From Rhizobium sp. RM (GTDB lineage: Bacteria; Pseudomonadota; Alphaproteobacteria; Rhizobiales; Rhizobiaceae), in assembly GCF_013390595.1 (NCBI RefSeq), contig NZ_JACAWV010000022.1, positions 372,001 to 436,000 on the forward strand: a stretch of DNA of 64,000 nucleotides, written 5' to 3'. Under the pieces are notes generated by a model that saw only the letters and a list, made by a program, of their open reading frames with translations, did no database searches and had not been told where the DNA came from. Numbering within the stretch: position 1 is the first letter of the stretch; every line of letters begins with the position of its first letter. Of the stretch, positions 1 to 8,174 are shown piece after piece. The translations under genes and the position numbers were made by a program.

Positions 1-435
1 GATCTCAAGCTCATCGGCTCCGTTTCGCAGCGCATGCTGAAAAGCGAAATCCGCAACAAGCAGGTTCTGGGCTCCTGGTCGTCCGTCATCGACTATTGCC
101 ATGCGGCGATGGCCTATGAATCGCGCGAACAGTTCCGCATTCTGTTTCTGGACAAAAGAAACGTCCTGATTGCCGATGAAATTCAGGGCCACGGCACGGT
201 GGATCACACGCCGGTTTATCCGCGCGAGGTGGTGCGAAGGGCGCTTGAACTGTCATCTACAGCCTTGATTTTAGTCCACAATCACCCGAGTGGAGACCCC
301 ACCCCTTCCCGCGCCGACATCGAAATGACGAAGACCATCATTGACACGGCCAAACCTCTCGGCATCGCCGTTCACGACCACATCATCATCGGCCGGGATG
401 GCCATGTCAGTTTCAAAGGCCTGCGCCTGATCTGA
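1..435 (+). CDS. radC: RadC/JAB-domain protein, C-terminal part (5' end outside window)
   Basis: The reading frame is open from the first base, so the gene starts upstream and only about 144 C-terminal residues are present. The part seen is the JAB/MPN+ metalloprotease-like domain of the RadC family. Its JAMM zinc motif is intact: [14 protein letters not shown] (H-x-H followed by Asp ten residues after the second His), with an upstream acidic residue in ADEIQGHG. The frame ends in KGLRLI. RadC is widespread; its role in DNA repair is disputed, and no function beyond a putative metal-dependent hydrolase fold should be assumed. The N-terminal helix-hairpin-helix region expected in this family would lie outside the window. 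Confidence 0.9.
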   Translation, partial: DLKLIGSVSQRMLKSEIRNKQVLGSWSSVIDYCHAAMAYESREQFRILFLDKRNVLIADEIQGHGTVDHTPVYPREVVRRALELSSTALILVHNHPSGDPTPSRADIEMTKTIIDTAKPLGIAVHDHIIIGRDGHVSFKGLRLI

Positions 436-466
436 CGATCTTTACTTGCAAGCAACGGGAATTTTA

Positions 467-498
467 CTTGCGCCGCAACCTTTAAGGGTCGGCGCAAG
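467..498 (+). terminator. Hairpin after radC
   Basis: A 9-bp perfect stem (467-475 with 490-498) and a 14-nt loop follow the radC stop by about 30 bases. There is no clear T-run after it, so it is a weak terminator candidate or an mRNA-end hairpin. It lies before the TadE-like gene. Confidence 0.4.
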
Positions 499-583
499 GG
501 AAAATTAACGTCTGCAAATTAGCATTTCCGAAAATAATAATATCCGGCGTTCAAGAATAGCGCCAATAAAGCGGGAGTGTGCT

Positions 584-1006
584 ATGCGTAAGGGGGTACG
601 TTTATTCCGTGACCGGTCTGGCTCGTCGGCTGTCGAGTTCGCGATTGTCGCACCGATTTTCTTTCTCGTTCTGCTGACCATGATTGCCTACGGCATCTAT
701 CTGATGGCTGCCTATTCGGTTCAGCAGGTTGCAGCTGACGCCGCACGTACGGCCGTTGCCGGGCTGAACACCGCCGAGCGACAGAAGCTCGCCCGTGATT
801 TCGTTGCCCAGAGCAACCTCAACTACGCCTTCATGAACAAGAACCATTTCACCATCAGCGTCGATGGCGACCCCAGCAATGCCAACCAGTTCACGGTGAA
901 GGTCGAGTACGACGCCCGCGACCTGCCCATCTGGAGCCTCTACAGCTACACGCTGCCGGAACCGGTGATCCGGCGTTTCTCCACGATCCGGATCGGGGGA
1001 GTCTGA
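584..1006 (+). CDS. TadE-like pilus assembly / pseudopilin-like protein
   Basis: The 140-residue protein begins with a short basic leader (RDRSGSSAVEFAIVAPIFF) followed by one hydrophobic segment at about residues 17-40. This is the TadE signature: small membrane-anchored proteins related to pseudopilins that are used with Tad/Flp pilus machinery. The start ATG at 584 has GGGAG just upstream. The stop is one base before the next ATG (1008), so the two genes are surely co-transcribed. No prepilin peptidase, TadA ATPase or Flp pilin is next to it, so this pair is detached from a tad locus, at least within this window. Acting in the inner membrane or periplasm is inferred from the family. Confidence 0.85.
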   Translation: MRKGVRLFRDRSGSSAVEFAIVAPIFFLVLLTMIAYGIYLMAAYSVQQVAADAARTAVAGLNTAERQKLARDFVAQSNLNYAFMNKNHFTISVDGDPSNANQFTVKVEYDARDLPIWSLYSYTLPEPVIRRFSTIRIGGV

Positions 1007-1007
1007 C

Positions 1008-2738
1008 ATGAAACATGCATCCTCGCTCCTCACCCGCCTGTTTCGGGACCGTTCAGGCAACATCGCCATCACTGCCGGCCTGACCGCGCCGCTGTTCATC
1101 GGCATTCTCGCGCTTGGCGTCGATTACGGTTACCTCACCCTGCAGAAACGGCAATTGCAGCAGACGGCTGACCTGGCCGCCATCTCCGCCGCCGGAACCA
1201 CCAATCCCGAACAGGCCGTCCAGCAATACTTCCAGCTCAATGGCATGAACCTTGGCGTCAAGACCGCTCAGGGCCTGCTGACGGAAAATGGCGTCGTCCC
1301 CTTCGACCCGCTGAAAGCCTTTGCCACCCGCAACGGTTACGCCGAAGTGGTGAAGGGTCACTATGAACCGGATGCAAGCCTCGCCGTCGGCAAGCGCTTT
1401 GTCGAAAATGCCCTGCCGACCAACGCGGTGAAGGTCAATATCGTCGAAAAAGGCCAGATATTCTTCGCATCTGCCTTCACCACACCACCGACGGTCTCGG
1501 CGGTCGGAACGGCATCGTCGCAAAGAATTGCCGCCTTTTCCGTTGGCTCGCGCCTGGCAAGCCTGAATGACGGTCTGTTGAACAGCCTGCTTGGCGGCTT
1601 GCTCGGCACCACCGTCTCGCTGAAACTGATGGACTACAAGGCGCTGGTCGATGCCGACGTCAACGCGCTTCACGTCATCGACGCACTGGCGCTCGACCTT
1701 GGCCTGACGGCTGGGACCTACAAGGATGTGCTGAAGACCGAAATCACCTACGGCAAGTTCCTGAACGTGCTGACCAAGACCACCGGCATTCAGCCAACTG
1801 TCGCCACCGTTTTGAAAACGCTCGAAAAAGCTGCGAACAAGACCAACGTCAAATTGCGCCTGGAGGAAATCCTCAATCTCGGGCCATTGAGCGAACAGCT
1901 CATCGGAACCGGCGAGAACCTGAAGGTGACGGCAGGCGTCTTCGATCTGATCAACGCCGCAGCCGTCGCCGGCAATGGCGGCAACCAGATTGCGCTCGAT
2001 GCCGGTGCGGTCGTTCCGGGCCTGGCCTCGGTCAAGATCACGCTGGCGATCGGCGAACCGCCGGTTGAAACACCGCCCATGGCGGTTGGCGGTGTCGGCA
2101 CGGTCGTTCGCACGGCCCAGACCCGCCTGTCGGTCAATGTCACCGTGGATGGACTTCAGGCAATTGCCGGCCTGAAGATCAATCTGCCGCTTTACGTGGA
2201 AGTCGCCAATGCCGAGGCGCGGCTGGCGGATCTGCGCTGCACCGGTGGCGGTCAGGGCACGGTCGATGTCGAAGTCGTTCCCGGTGTCGCCGAAATCGCT
2301 GTGGGCAATGTCGATACCAGCGCCTTCAACAACTTCGGCAAGGACCCACGCGTCACCAAGGCAGCCCTGATCGACTCCGCCCTGCTCAGCGTCAATGGCA
2401 TGGCCCATATCAATGCCGGCAACATGACCAAGACCAAGCTGACCTTCCAGCAGACGGATATCACCCAGGCGAAGATCAAGAGCGTCTCGACCAAGAACAC
2501 AGTGACCTCTCTGGTCAGTTCGCTGCTGACGAACCTCGATCTCGACATCAAGATCCTGTTCCTCAGCCTCGGCACCCCGACGCTGATCCAGCAGGCGCTT
2601 GCCAACACGCTGTCGCTGGTAACAGCCCCGGTAGATGCCCTGCTCTACAACACGCTGCTGGTGCTCGGGGTCAAGATTGGCGAAGCCGATGTCCGTGTCA
2701 CCGATGTTCGCTGCATGCAGCCCGCGCTGGTGCAATAA
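1008..2738 (+). CDS. TadG-like protein with N-terminal membrane anchor
   Basis: This 576-residue protein repeats the theme of its neighbour: a basic start with LFRDRSGNIAITAGLTAPLF, a hydrophobic segment near residues 20-42 and then LQQTADLAAISAA, typical of TadG/TadE-like putative Flp pilus assembly proteins. The rest (about 60-576) is a long extracytoplasmic region rich in Ala, Val, Leu and Thr with no catalytic motif that I recognise. Four Cys at most are visible late in the chain (LRCTGGG, VRCMQP). The gene starts one base after the TadE-like gene stops and is followed by a strong hairpin terminator. A role in surface structure or adhesion is inferred only from the family. Confidence 0.8.
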   Translation: MKHASSLLTRLFRDRSGNIAITAGLTAPLFIGILALGVDYGYLTLQKRQLQQTADLAAISAAGTTNPEQAVQQYFQLNGMNLGVKTAQGLLTENGVVPFDPLKAFATRNGYAEVVKGHYEPDASLAVGKRFVENALPTNAVKVNIVEKGQIFFASAFTTPPTVSAVGTASSQRIAAFSVGSRLASLNDGLLNSLLGGLLGTTVSLKLMDYKALVDADVNALHVIDALALDLGLTAGTYKDVLKTEITYGKFLNVLTKTTGIQPTVATVLKTLEKAANKTNVKLRLEEILNLGPLSEQLIGTGENLKVTAGVFDLINAAAVAGNGGNQIALDAGAVVPGLASVKITLAIGEPPVETPPMAVGGVGTVVRTAQTRLSVNVTVDGLQAIAGLKINLPLYVEVANAEARLADLRCTGGGQGTVDVEVVPGVAEIAVGNVDTSAFNNFGKDPRVTKAALIDSALLSVNGMAHINAGNMTKTKLTFQQTDITQAKIKSVSTKNTVTSLVSSLLTNLDLDIKILFLSLGTPTLIQQALANTLSLVTAPVDALLYNTLLVLGVKIGEADVRVTDVRCMQPALVQ

Positions 2739-2758
2739 CCCCTCCTCCACCGCCGAAC

Positions 2759-2793
2759 AAAAAAGCCGCCGGTTCAACTCCGGCGGCTTTTTT
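2759..2793. terminator. Bidirectional rho-independent terminator
   Basis: An 8-bp GC stem (2765-2772 with 2780-2787) is flanked by A-run and T-run, so it can end both the plus-strand TadG-like gene and the minus-strand DAHP synthase gene, which converge here. Confidence 0.9.
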
Positions 2794-2812
2794 CATTCGA
2801 TCTTGTCGGCGA

Positions 2813-4189
2813 TCAGAAGTTGGCGATTGCCAGACGCTTCTCGTCGCGGCCGCTCTTCATGCGCTCCGACAGCAGGAACGCCAGTTCCAGAGCCTGATCG
2901 GCGTTGAGGCGCGGGTCGCAATGGGTGTGGTAACGATCCGACAGCGAGTCGGCCGTAACCGCGCGTGCACCGCCGGTGCATTCGGTCACGTCCTTGCCGG
3001 TCATCTCGATGTGGATGCCGCCCGGATGGGTGCCTTCCGCACGATGGATCTGGAAGAAGCTCTCGACCTCAGACAGGATGCGCTCGAAAGGACGCGTCTT
3101 GTAGTGGTTAAGCGTGATCGTGTTGCCGTGCATCGGGTCGCAGGACCAGACGACCTTCTTGCCTTCCTTCTCGACAGCGCGAATGAGCTTCGGCAGGTTT
3201 TCGGCAACCTTGTCGTGGCCGAAACGGCAGATCAGCGTCAGGCGACCGGCTTCGTTCGTCGGGTTCAGCGCATCGATCAGCTCGATCAGGTTGTCGGGCT
3301 GCAGGGATGGGCCACACTTCAGACCGATCGGGTTCTTGATGCCGCGGAAATATTCGACATGCGCGTGATCGAGCTGGCGCGTACGGTCGCCGATCCACAG
3401 CATGTGGCCGGACGTGGCGTACCAGTCGCCGGAGGTGGAATCGATACGCGTCAGCGCCTCTTCGTAACCGAGAAGCAGCGCTTCATGGCTGGTGAAGAAA
3501 TCCGTCTCGCGCAGGCTCGGATTGTTTTCAGCCGAAATACCGATGGCCTTCATGAAGTCCATGGTTTCGGAGATACGGTCCGCCAGCTTGCGGTAACGGT
3601 CTGCCTGCGGGCTGTCCTTGATGAAGCCGAGCATCCACTGATGCACGTTTTCGAGGTTGGCGTAGCCACCCATCGCGAAAGCGCGCAACAGGTTCAGCGT
3701 CGCTGCCGACTGGCGGTACGCGTCGAGCTGGCGCTCAGGGTTCGGAATGCGCGAACCTTCATTGAATTCGATGCCGTTGATGATGTCACCACGGTAGGAC
3801 GGCAACTCGACGCCGTTCTGCGATTCAATGTTGGAAGAACGCGGCTTGGCGAACTGACCGGCAATACGGCCAACCTTGACGACAGGAAGCTGTGCGCCAT
3901 AGGTCAGAACAACGGCCATCTGCAGGAACGCACGGAAGAAGTCGCGGATGTTGTCAGCGCCATGTTCCAAGAAGCTTTCAGCGCAGTCACCGCCCTGCAG
4001 CAGGAACGCATTGCCTTCGGCAACGTTGGCGAGCTGCTTTTTCAGGCGACGTGCTTCACCGGCAAAAACCAGCGGAGGATAGCTTGCAAGCTGGGCTTCC
4101 GTAGCAGCCAGAGCTGCTGCGTCAGGATATTCAGGAACCTGCTGGATTGGCTTGTGTCTCCAGCTACCGGGGGTCCAATTCTGTGCCAT
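2813..4189 (-). CDS. 3-deoxy-7-phosphoheptulonate synthase, class II (plant type)
   Basis: The 458-residue protein starts [17 protein letters not shown] and has class II DAHP synthase motifs throughout. It condenses phosphoenolpyruvate and erythrose 4-phosphate in the first step of the shikimate pathway. Probable metal ligands are visible: Cys69 in GGDCAESF, His in CDPMHGNT, Glu in [14 protein letters not shown] and Asp in HTHCDPRLN. The length agrees with the short bacterial class II form. This class is not related in sequence to E. coli AroF/G/H. The ATG has AGGTGAAGAACA upstream. A long leader with a perfect hairpin precedes it (see 4261-4288). The same enzyme is called aroF or aroG in different rhizobial annotations, so no symbol is given. 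Confidence 0.95.
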   Translation of the reverse strand: MAQNWTPGSWRHKPIQQVPEYPDAAALAATEAQLASYPPLVFAGEARRLKKQLANVAEGNAFLLQGGDCAESFLEHGADNIRDFFRAFLQMAVVLTYGAQLPVVKVGRIAGQFAKPRSSNIESQNGVELPSYRGDIINGIEFNEGSRIPNPERQLDAYRQSAATLNLLRAFAMGGYANLENVHQWMLGFIKDSPQADRYRKLADRISETMDFMKAIGISAENNPSLRETDFFTSHEALLLGYEEALTRIDSTSGDWYATSGHMLWIGDRTRQLDHAHVEYFRGIKNPIGLKCGPSLQPDNLIELIDALNPTNEAGRLTLICRFGHDKVAENLPKLIRAVEKEGKKVVWSCDPMHGNTITLNHYKTRPFERILSEVESFFQIHRAEGTHPGGIHIEMTGKDVTECTGGARAVTADSLSDRYHTHCDPRLNADQALELAFLLSERMKSGRDEKRLAIANF

Positions 4190-4260
4190 TGTTCTTCACC
4201 TGGTTTTCACGTCCGCTCCATCCCGGGCGGCGATCTCGAAAGTTGCGCGCTTATATCTCC

Positions 4261-4288
4261 AAGGATCGGCTTTGCATAGCCGATCCTT
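4261..4288 (-). promoter_or_regulatory. Leader hairpin upstream of DAHP synthase
   Basis: A perfect 11-bp inverted repeat (4261-4271 with 4278-4288) encloses a 6-nt loop. It sits 72-99 bases upstream of the DAHP synthase ATG on the minus strand. A second, weaker GC hairpin lies at about 4291-4312. Neither has a T-run, so they are not simple terminators. They could be leader RNA structure or an operator. No Trp-, Phe- or Tyr-rich leader peptide is visible. Confidence 0.5.
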
Positions 4289-4425
4289 CCGTGCCCCCTG
4301 GGTTTCGGGGCGTTTTGGGCCTTCAAAGCGCAGAAAAACAAATCTAAACGATTTAAATTTCTGACCGGACCTGAAGGCGCAGGGCGCAAGGCCTGAACGC
4401 AGATGATATCACGCTTGCGCGCTGA

Positions 4426-5811
4426 CTACACGCGCTCGCCGTTGACGACGCGATAGCTCGGCGAATACATCGTGACAAGCTCTTCCGCAGCCGTCGGATG
4501 AACGGCCATCGTGCGGTCGAAATCGTCCTTCGTGCAGCCGGCCTTCAATGTAATGCCGAGAAGCTGCGCCATCTCGCCAGCCTCATGGCCGAGGATATGC
4601 GCGCCGACAACCTTACGGTCCGCCGCATTGACGATCAGCTTCATGATCGTCTTTTCCGAGCGGCCGGAAAGCGTCGCCTTCATCGGCCTGAACTGGGCGC
4701 GGTAGACTTCAAGTTCAGGATATTTCGCACCGGCCTCTTCTTCGGACAGACCAACCGTGCCGATTTCCGGCTGCGAGAACACCGCCGTCGCGATCAGTTC
4801 ATGATCGGGCTTGGTCGGGTTGTTCTTGTATTCGGTCTCGATGAAGCACATGGCCTCGTGGATCGCCACCGGCGTCAGTTGCACCCGGTCGGTGACATCA
4901 CCCAGCGCGAAGATGCTCGGCACGTTGGTACGAGAATAATCGTCGACGATGATCGCACCGCGCGCATCGAGCTTCACACCGGCATTCTCAAGGCCAAGGC
5001 CCTTGGTGTTCGGATCGCGGCCAAGCGCCAGCATGACCGTGTCGACCGCAAGCGTGCCGTTGTTCTTGGTGCGGGCGTTAAGACCGCCCTCGCCCTTCGT
5101 CACCTCTTCGATGACGTCGGTGAGTAGGATCTTGATGCCTTTGGCTTCCATGGCTTCGTGCAGACCACGGCGCATGTCGTGGTCGAAACGCGACAGGATT
5201 TCCTTGCCGCGATAGATCAGCGTCGTCTCGACACCGAGACCATGGAAAATATTCGCGAATTCGACGGCAATGTAGCCACCGCCGGCAATCAGGATCGATT
5301 TCGGCAGCTCTTCCAGGTGGAACGCCTCATTGGACGAGATCGTCAGTTCATGACCCGGCAGCGCCTTGTGCTCGTTCGGCGTGCCGCCGACGGCAATGAC
5401 GATGCGCTCGGCCGTGAAGGTCTGACCGGTCTTCACCAGCTTGACGGTATTCGCGTCGACCAGTTCGGCACGGCTGTCGAAAATATCCGCCTTGGCGTTA
5501 TCCAGTCCTTTGCGGTACAGGCCCTCAAGGCGGGTGATTTCCTTGTCCTTCGCCTCGATCAGCTTCTTCCAGTCGAAGCTGCTTTTGCCGACAGTCCAGC
5601 CAAAGCCTTCCGCATCCTCGAAATGTTCCGGGAACTGCGAGGCATAGACAAACAGCTTCTTCGGCACGCAGCCGCGAATGACGCAGGTTCCGCCGTACCG
5701 GTATTCCTCGGCGATTGCGACGCGCTTGCCGAGAGAGGCAGCCACGCGGGCGCTGCGCACACCGCCGGAACCGCCACCGATGACGAAAAGGTCATAGTCA
5801 TAAGCTGTCAT
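4426..5811 (-). CDS. gor: Glutathione-disulfide reductase
   Basis: A 461-residue FAD-dependent pyridine nucleotide-disulfide oxidoreductase that reduces GSSG to GSH with NADPH in the cytoplasm. The FAD-binding GGGSGGVRSARVAASLG is at the N-terminus. The redox-active disulfide GGTCVIRGCVPKK (Cys43 and Cys48) is the glutathione reductase version. The C-terminal HPTAAEE motif supplies the catalytic His-Glu pair. I chose the ATG at 5811 because AGGGG lies 8 bases upstream; an in-frame TTG two codons earlier (5817) has worse spacing. In this window it contrasts with the transhydrogenase at 49233, which has the same fold without the disulfide. Confidence 0.95.
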   Translation of the reverse strand: MTAYDYDLFVIGGGSGGVRSARVAASLGKRVAIAEEYRYGGTCVIRGCVPKKLFVYASQFPEHFEDAEGFGWTVGKSSFDWKKLIEAKDKEITRLEGLYRKGLDNAKADIFDSRAELVDANTVKLVKTGQTFTAERIVIAVGGTPNEHKALPGHELTISSNEAFHLEELPKSILIAGGGYIAVEFANIFHGLGVETTLIYRGKEILSRFDHDMRRGLHEAMEAKGIKILLTDVIEEVTKGEGGLNARTKNNGTLAVDTVMLALGRDPNTKGLGLENAGVKLDARGAIIVDDYSRTNVPSIFALGDVTDRVQLTPVAIHEAMCFIETEYKNNPTKPDHELIATAVFSQPEIGTVGLSEEEAGAKYPELEVYRAQFRPMKATLSGRSEKTIMKLIVNAADRKVVGAHILGHEAGEMAQLLGITLKAGCTKDDFDRTMAVHPTAAEELVTMYSPSYRVVNGERV

Positions 5812-5899
5812 AGTCAAAACCCCTGCTCAAAATCACTGGCCGACCGCCTGAAGATGGCAGCGGCGCATTCGTGGCACATATAGGTGCTGCGACGCACAA

Positions 5900-5930
5900 A
5901 TGAAAAGCCCGGTCTTGCGACCGGGCTTTG
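5900..5930 (-). terminator. Terminator after the DUF2059 gene
   Basis: An 11-bp perfect stem (5904-5914 with 5919-5929) with a 4-nt loop follows the minus-strand stop at 5958; a short T-run follows in that direction. Confidence 0.85.
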
Positions 5931-5957
5931 AAAATTTCTGAACGAAACGTCAGCCGA

Positions 5958-6527
5958 TTATGGCTTCGGTGCAGCCGGTGCGCCGCCCGTTGCGTTCTGG
6001 TCTGCCGGAAGCGGAGCCAGATCGGCGCCGGCAACCTTCTGCAGTTCAGCCATGCTGGACGTGTTGAGGTCGCGGTTGATGCCTGCAGCCCAGATATCGG
6101 CAGCCTTCATCAGTTCGCGCGTAGCGATCGGGCCGTCCTTCAGGAGCTTCTTGCCGGCTTCGCTGCCGTAGAATGCAGAAATGGCCTTCAGCTCGTCGAT
6201 GGTGAAGGCGCGCGCATAGGTCAGCGCAGCTTCACGCTCGAGGTCGGCACGGCGCGGTGCAAGCTCGAGAGCCTTGGCATCGACGGTCGCGCTGATGGCA
6301 TCCTGAACATTCGGCGAAGCCTGGATGAGCTCGCCCTTCAGGCGCTCTGCCAGGCCCGGAAGGATGGCGTCGAAACGATCGGTAACGCCGAGAGAGGCGA
6401 TTGCCTGCCGTGCGGCAGCGACATGCTCTTCCGAAATTTCCTGAGCCCGTACGGCCGTGCCGAATACGATGCCGGAAATGAGGATCGAAGCAGCGGCAGC
6501 TTTGCCCAGTCCCGCTAGTTTGACCAT
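5958..6527 (-). CDS. Secreted DUF2059 domain protein
   Basis: The 189-residue protein has an N-terminal signal peptide (about residues 1-28, ending VRAQE). A helical region follows, containing AFYGSEAGKKLL, typical of DUF2059. The C-terminus is Pro/Ala-rich (PADQNATGGAPAAPKP). Function is unknown; a periplasmic location is inferred from the signal. CAGGAG lies about 10 bases before the ATG. The gene starts 16 bases after the stop of rpiA, so rpiA and this gene form a transcription unit ended by the hairpin at 5900-5930. Confidence 0.85.
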   Translation of the reverse strand: MVKLAGLGKAAAASILISGIVFGTAVRAQEISEEHVAAARQAIASLGVTDRFDAILPGLAERLKGELIQASPNVQDAISATVDAKALELAPRRADLEREAALTYARAFTIDELKAISAFYGSEAGKKLLKDGPIATRELMKAADIWAAGINRDLNTSSMAELQKVAGADLAPLPADQNATGGAPAAPKP

Positions 6528-6543
6528 GAAAATCTCGCTCCTG

Positions 6544-7239
6544 TTATACTGCCTGCATCACGCGGGCGCCGTCCGGGCCTGCAATGATGGCAAGCGATGC
6601 CAAATTTATGAAAAGTCCGTGCTCGACGACACCGGGAATCGTGTTCAGCTCGCGTGCAAGCGCTTCTGCATCAGGAATACGGCCAAAAGATGCGTCGAAA
6701 ATAAGGTGTCCGCCGTCCGTGGTGAAAGCGCTGTCTCCCATGGTGCGGGTGGTCAATTCACCGGTCAGACCGAGACGCGATGCCAGTTTTTCAATGGCGA
6801 TGCGTGTCGAAACCTGCCCGAAGGGATTGACCTCGATGGGCAGCGGAAAAGCGCCCAGCGTCTCCACGACCTTGGTCTGGTCGGCAATGACGATCACGCG
6901 CTCGGAAGCCGCAGCCACGATCTTTTCGCGCAAAAGTGCGCCGCCGCCGCCCTTGACCAGCCGCAGGGCATGGTCAACTTCGTCTGCGCCATCAATGGTC
7001 AGATCGAGTTCCGGCAACTCGTCGAGAGATTTGAGCGGCACGCCGAGTTCGACGCAGAGCCGCGCAGTTCTTTCAGAGGTCGGTACGCCCTGCACTTTCA
7101 GGCCGCCCGCAACCTTTTCAGCCAGAAGTCGCACGAATTCCTCAGCCGTCGAACCCGTACCGATACCGAGACGCATGCCGTCTTCCACATAGGACAACGC
7201 GGCCTCGGCGGCCTTGATCTTCATCTGGCGGGCATCCAT
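6544..7239 (-). CDS. rpiA: Ribose-5-phosphate isomerase A
   Basis: A 231-residue enzyme that interconverts ribose 5-phosphate and ribulose 5-phosphate in the pentose phosphate pathway. Family motifs are complete: [12 protein letters not shown] for phosphate binding, DGADEVD and [13 protein letters not shown] for the active site. Length is usual for RpiA. It is the first gene of a minus-strand pair with the DUF2059 gene and is divergent from gph, with about 175 bases between the two starts. Confidence 0.96.
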   Translation of the reverse strand: MDARQMKIKAAEAALSYVEDGMRLGIGTGSTAEEFVRLLAEKVAGGLKVQGVPTSERTARLCVELGVPLKSLDELPELDLTIDGADEVDHALRLVKGGGGALLREKIVAAASERVIVIADQTKVVETLGAFPLPIEVNPFGQVSTRIAIEKLASRLGLTGELTTRTMGDSAFTTDGGHLIFDASFGRIPDAEALARELNTIPGVVEHGLFINLASLAIIAGPDGARVMQAV

Positions 7240-7415
7240 GTGCCTGAAACTCCGGTCTCTTGATCGTCGCCGTGCTGTTTACACGGGTCGCAGGCCAAAC
7301 GAAAGCCTTTTTGCGCAGAAGAAACAGAACACTTGCCCGCGATTGCAAAGACGACGGGGATTGCCTACGGTTTGCAGCAACACCACACCAGCACGACACC
7401 GAAAGAGGCGATCTC

Positions 7416-8105
7416 TTGACTTCCCCGCTTGCCATCTTCGATCTCGACGGCACATTGGTCGACACTGCAACCGACCTCGTCTCGAGCCTGAACTACACCA
7501 TTGCCGCCGCAGGCCTTGCCCCTGTGACCTATAACGACCTGACCCATCTTGTCGGCCAGGGTGCGCGCGTCATGATCAAGCGCGCCTTTGCGCTGCGTGA
7601 AACGCCGCTGTCGGAAGATGAGGTCGAGCCGCTCTACGAGCGTTTCATCGCCCATTACAAACATGAAATGCCTGGCGAAAGCCGCCCCTATCCCGGCATC
7701 GTCGAAACGCTGGAAAGCCTTGCCGCAGCGGGCATCACACTTGCCGTCTGCACCAACAAGACCGAAGTTCTGGCGCTTCCGCTGCTCGAAAAACTCGGCC
7801 TGACCAAATATTTCGCGGCGATTACCTGCGGCGATACCTTCGAGTACCGCAAACCAGATCCACGCCATATTCTCGGAACCATCGCCAAGGCCGGCGGCGA
7901 CCCGCTGCGCTCCGTCATGGTGGGCGACAGCATCAACGATATTCTGGCGGCCAGAAACGCCGAAGTGCCGTCGATTGGCGTCACCTTCGGATACACGGAT
8001 GTACCGATGTCGGAACTCGACCCGACCGTCATCATCGATGACTACAAGACGCTGACACCGGCCCTGTTCAACAAGCTGATTGCCGGCCGCGTCGCCGCAG
8101 CCTGA
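7416..8105 (+). CDS. gph: Phosphoglycolate phosphatase (HAD superfamily)
   Basis: A HAD-family hydrolase of about 229 residues. Visible motifs are I (DLDGTLVD), II (CTNKTEV), III (YRKPDP) and IV (VGDSINDIL), in the order and spacing of Gph. It removes 2-phosphoglycolate formed during DNA repair or oxygenation reactions. The frame is open back to 7260, but the likely start is TTG at 7416: AGAGG lies about 8 bases before it, and the protein then begins TSPLAIFDLDGT as in homologues. The extra 52 upstream residues look non-coding. It ends in a bidirectional terminator shared with the L,D-transpeptidase gene. Confidence 0.93.
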   Translation: MTSPLAIFDLDGTLVDTATDLVSSLNYTIAAAGLAPVTYNDLTHLVGQGARVMIKRAFALRETPLSEDEVEPLYERFIAHYKHEMPGESRPYPGIVETLESLAAAGITLAVCTNKTEVLALPLLEKLGLTKYFAAITCGDTFEYRKPDPRHILGTIAKAGGDPLRSVMVGDSINDILAARNAEVPSIGVTFGYTDVPMSELDPTVIIDDYKTLTPALFNKLIAGRVAAA

Positions 8106-8124
8106 CCATCGGCTGCACCACAAA

Positions 8125-8155
8125 CGAAAAAAGCGCCGTCTCCGGCGCTTTTTTT
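8125..8155. terminator. Bidirectional terminator between gph and the L,D-transpeptidase gene
   Basis: A 7-bp GC stem (8132-8138 with 8143-8149) extended by A:T pairs, with an A-run before and a T-run after, lies between two convergent genes. Confidence 0.9.
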
Positions 8156-8174
8156 ATGTCTTGTCAGATCGATA

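Noticed and set aside
2921-4279. 452-codon open frame antisense to the DAHP synthase gene
   Set aside because: The sense strand has all DAHP synthase motifs; the antisense translation is Arg/Gln-rich with no fold signal.
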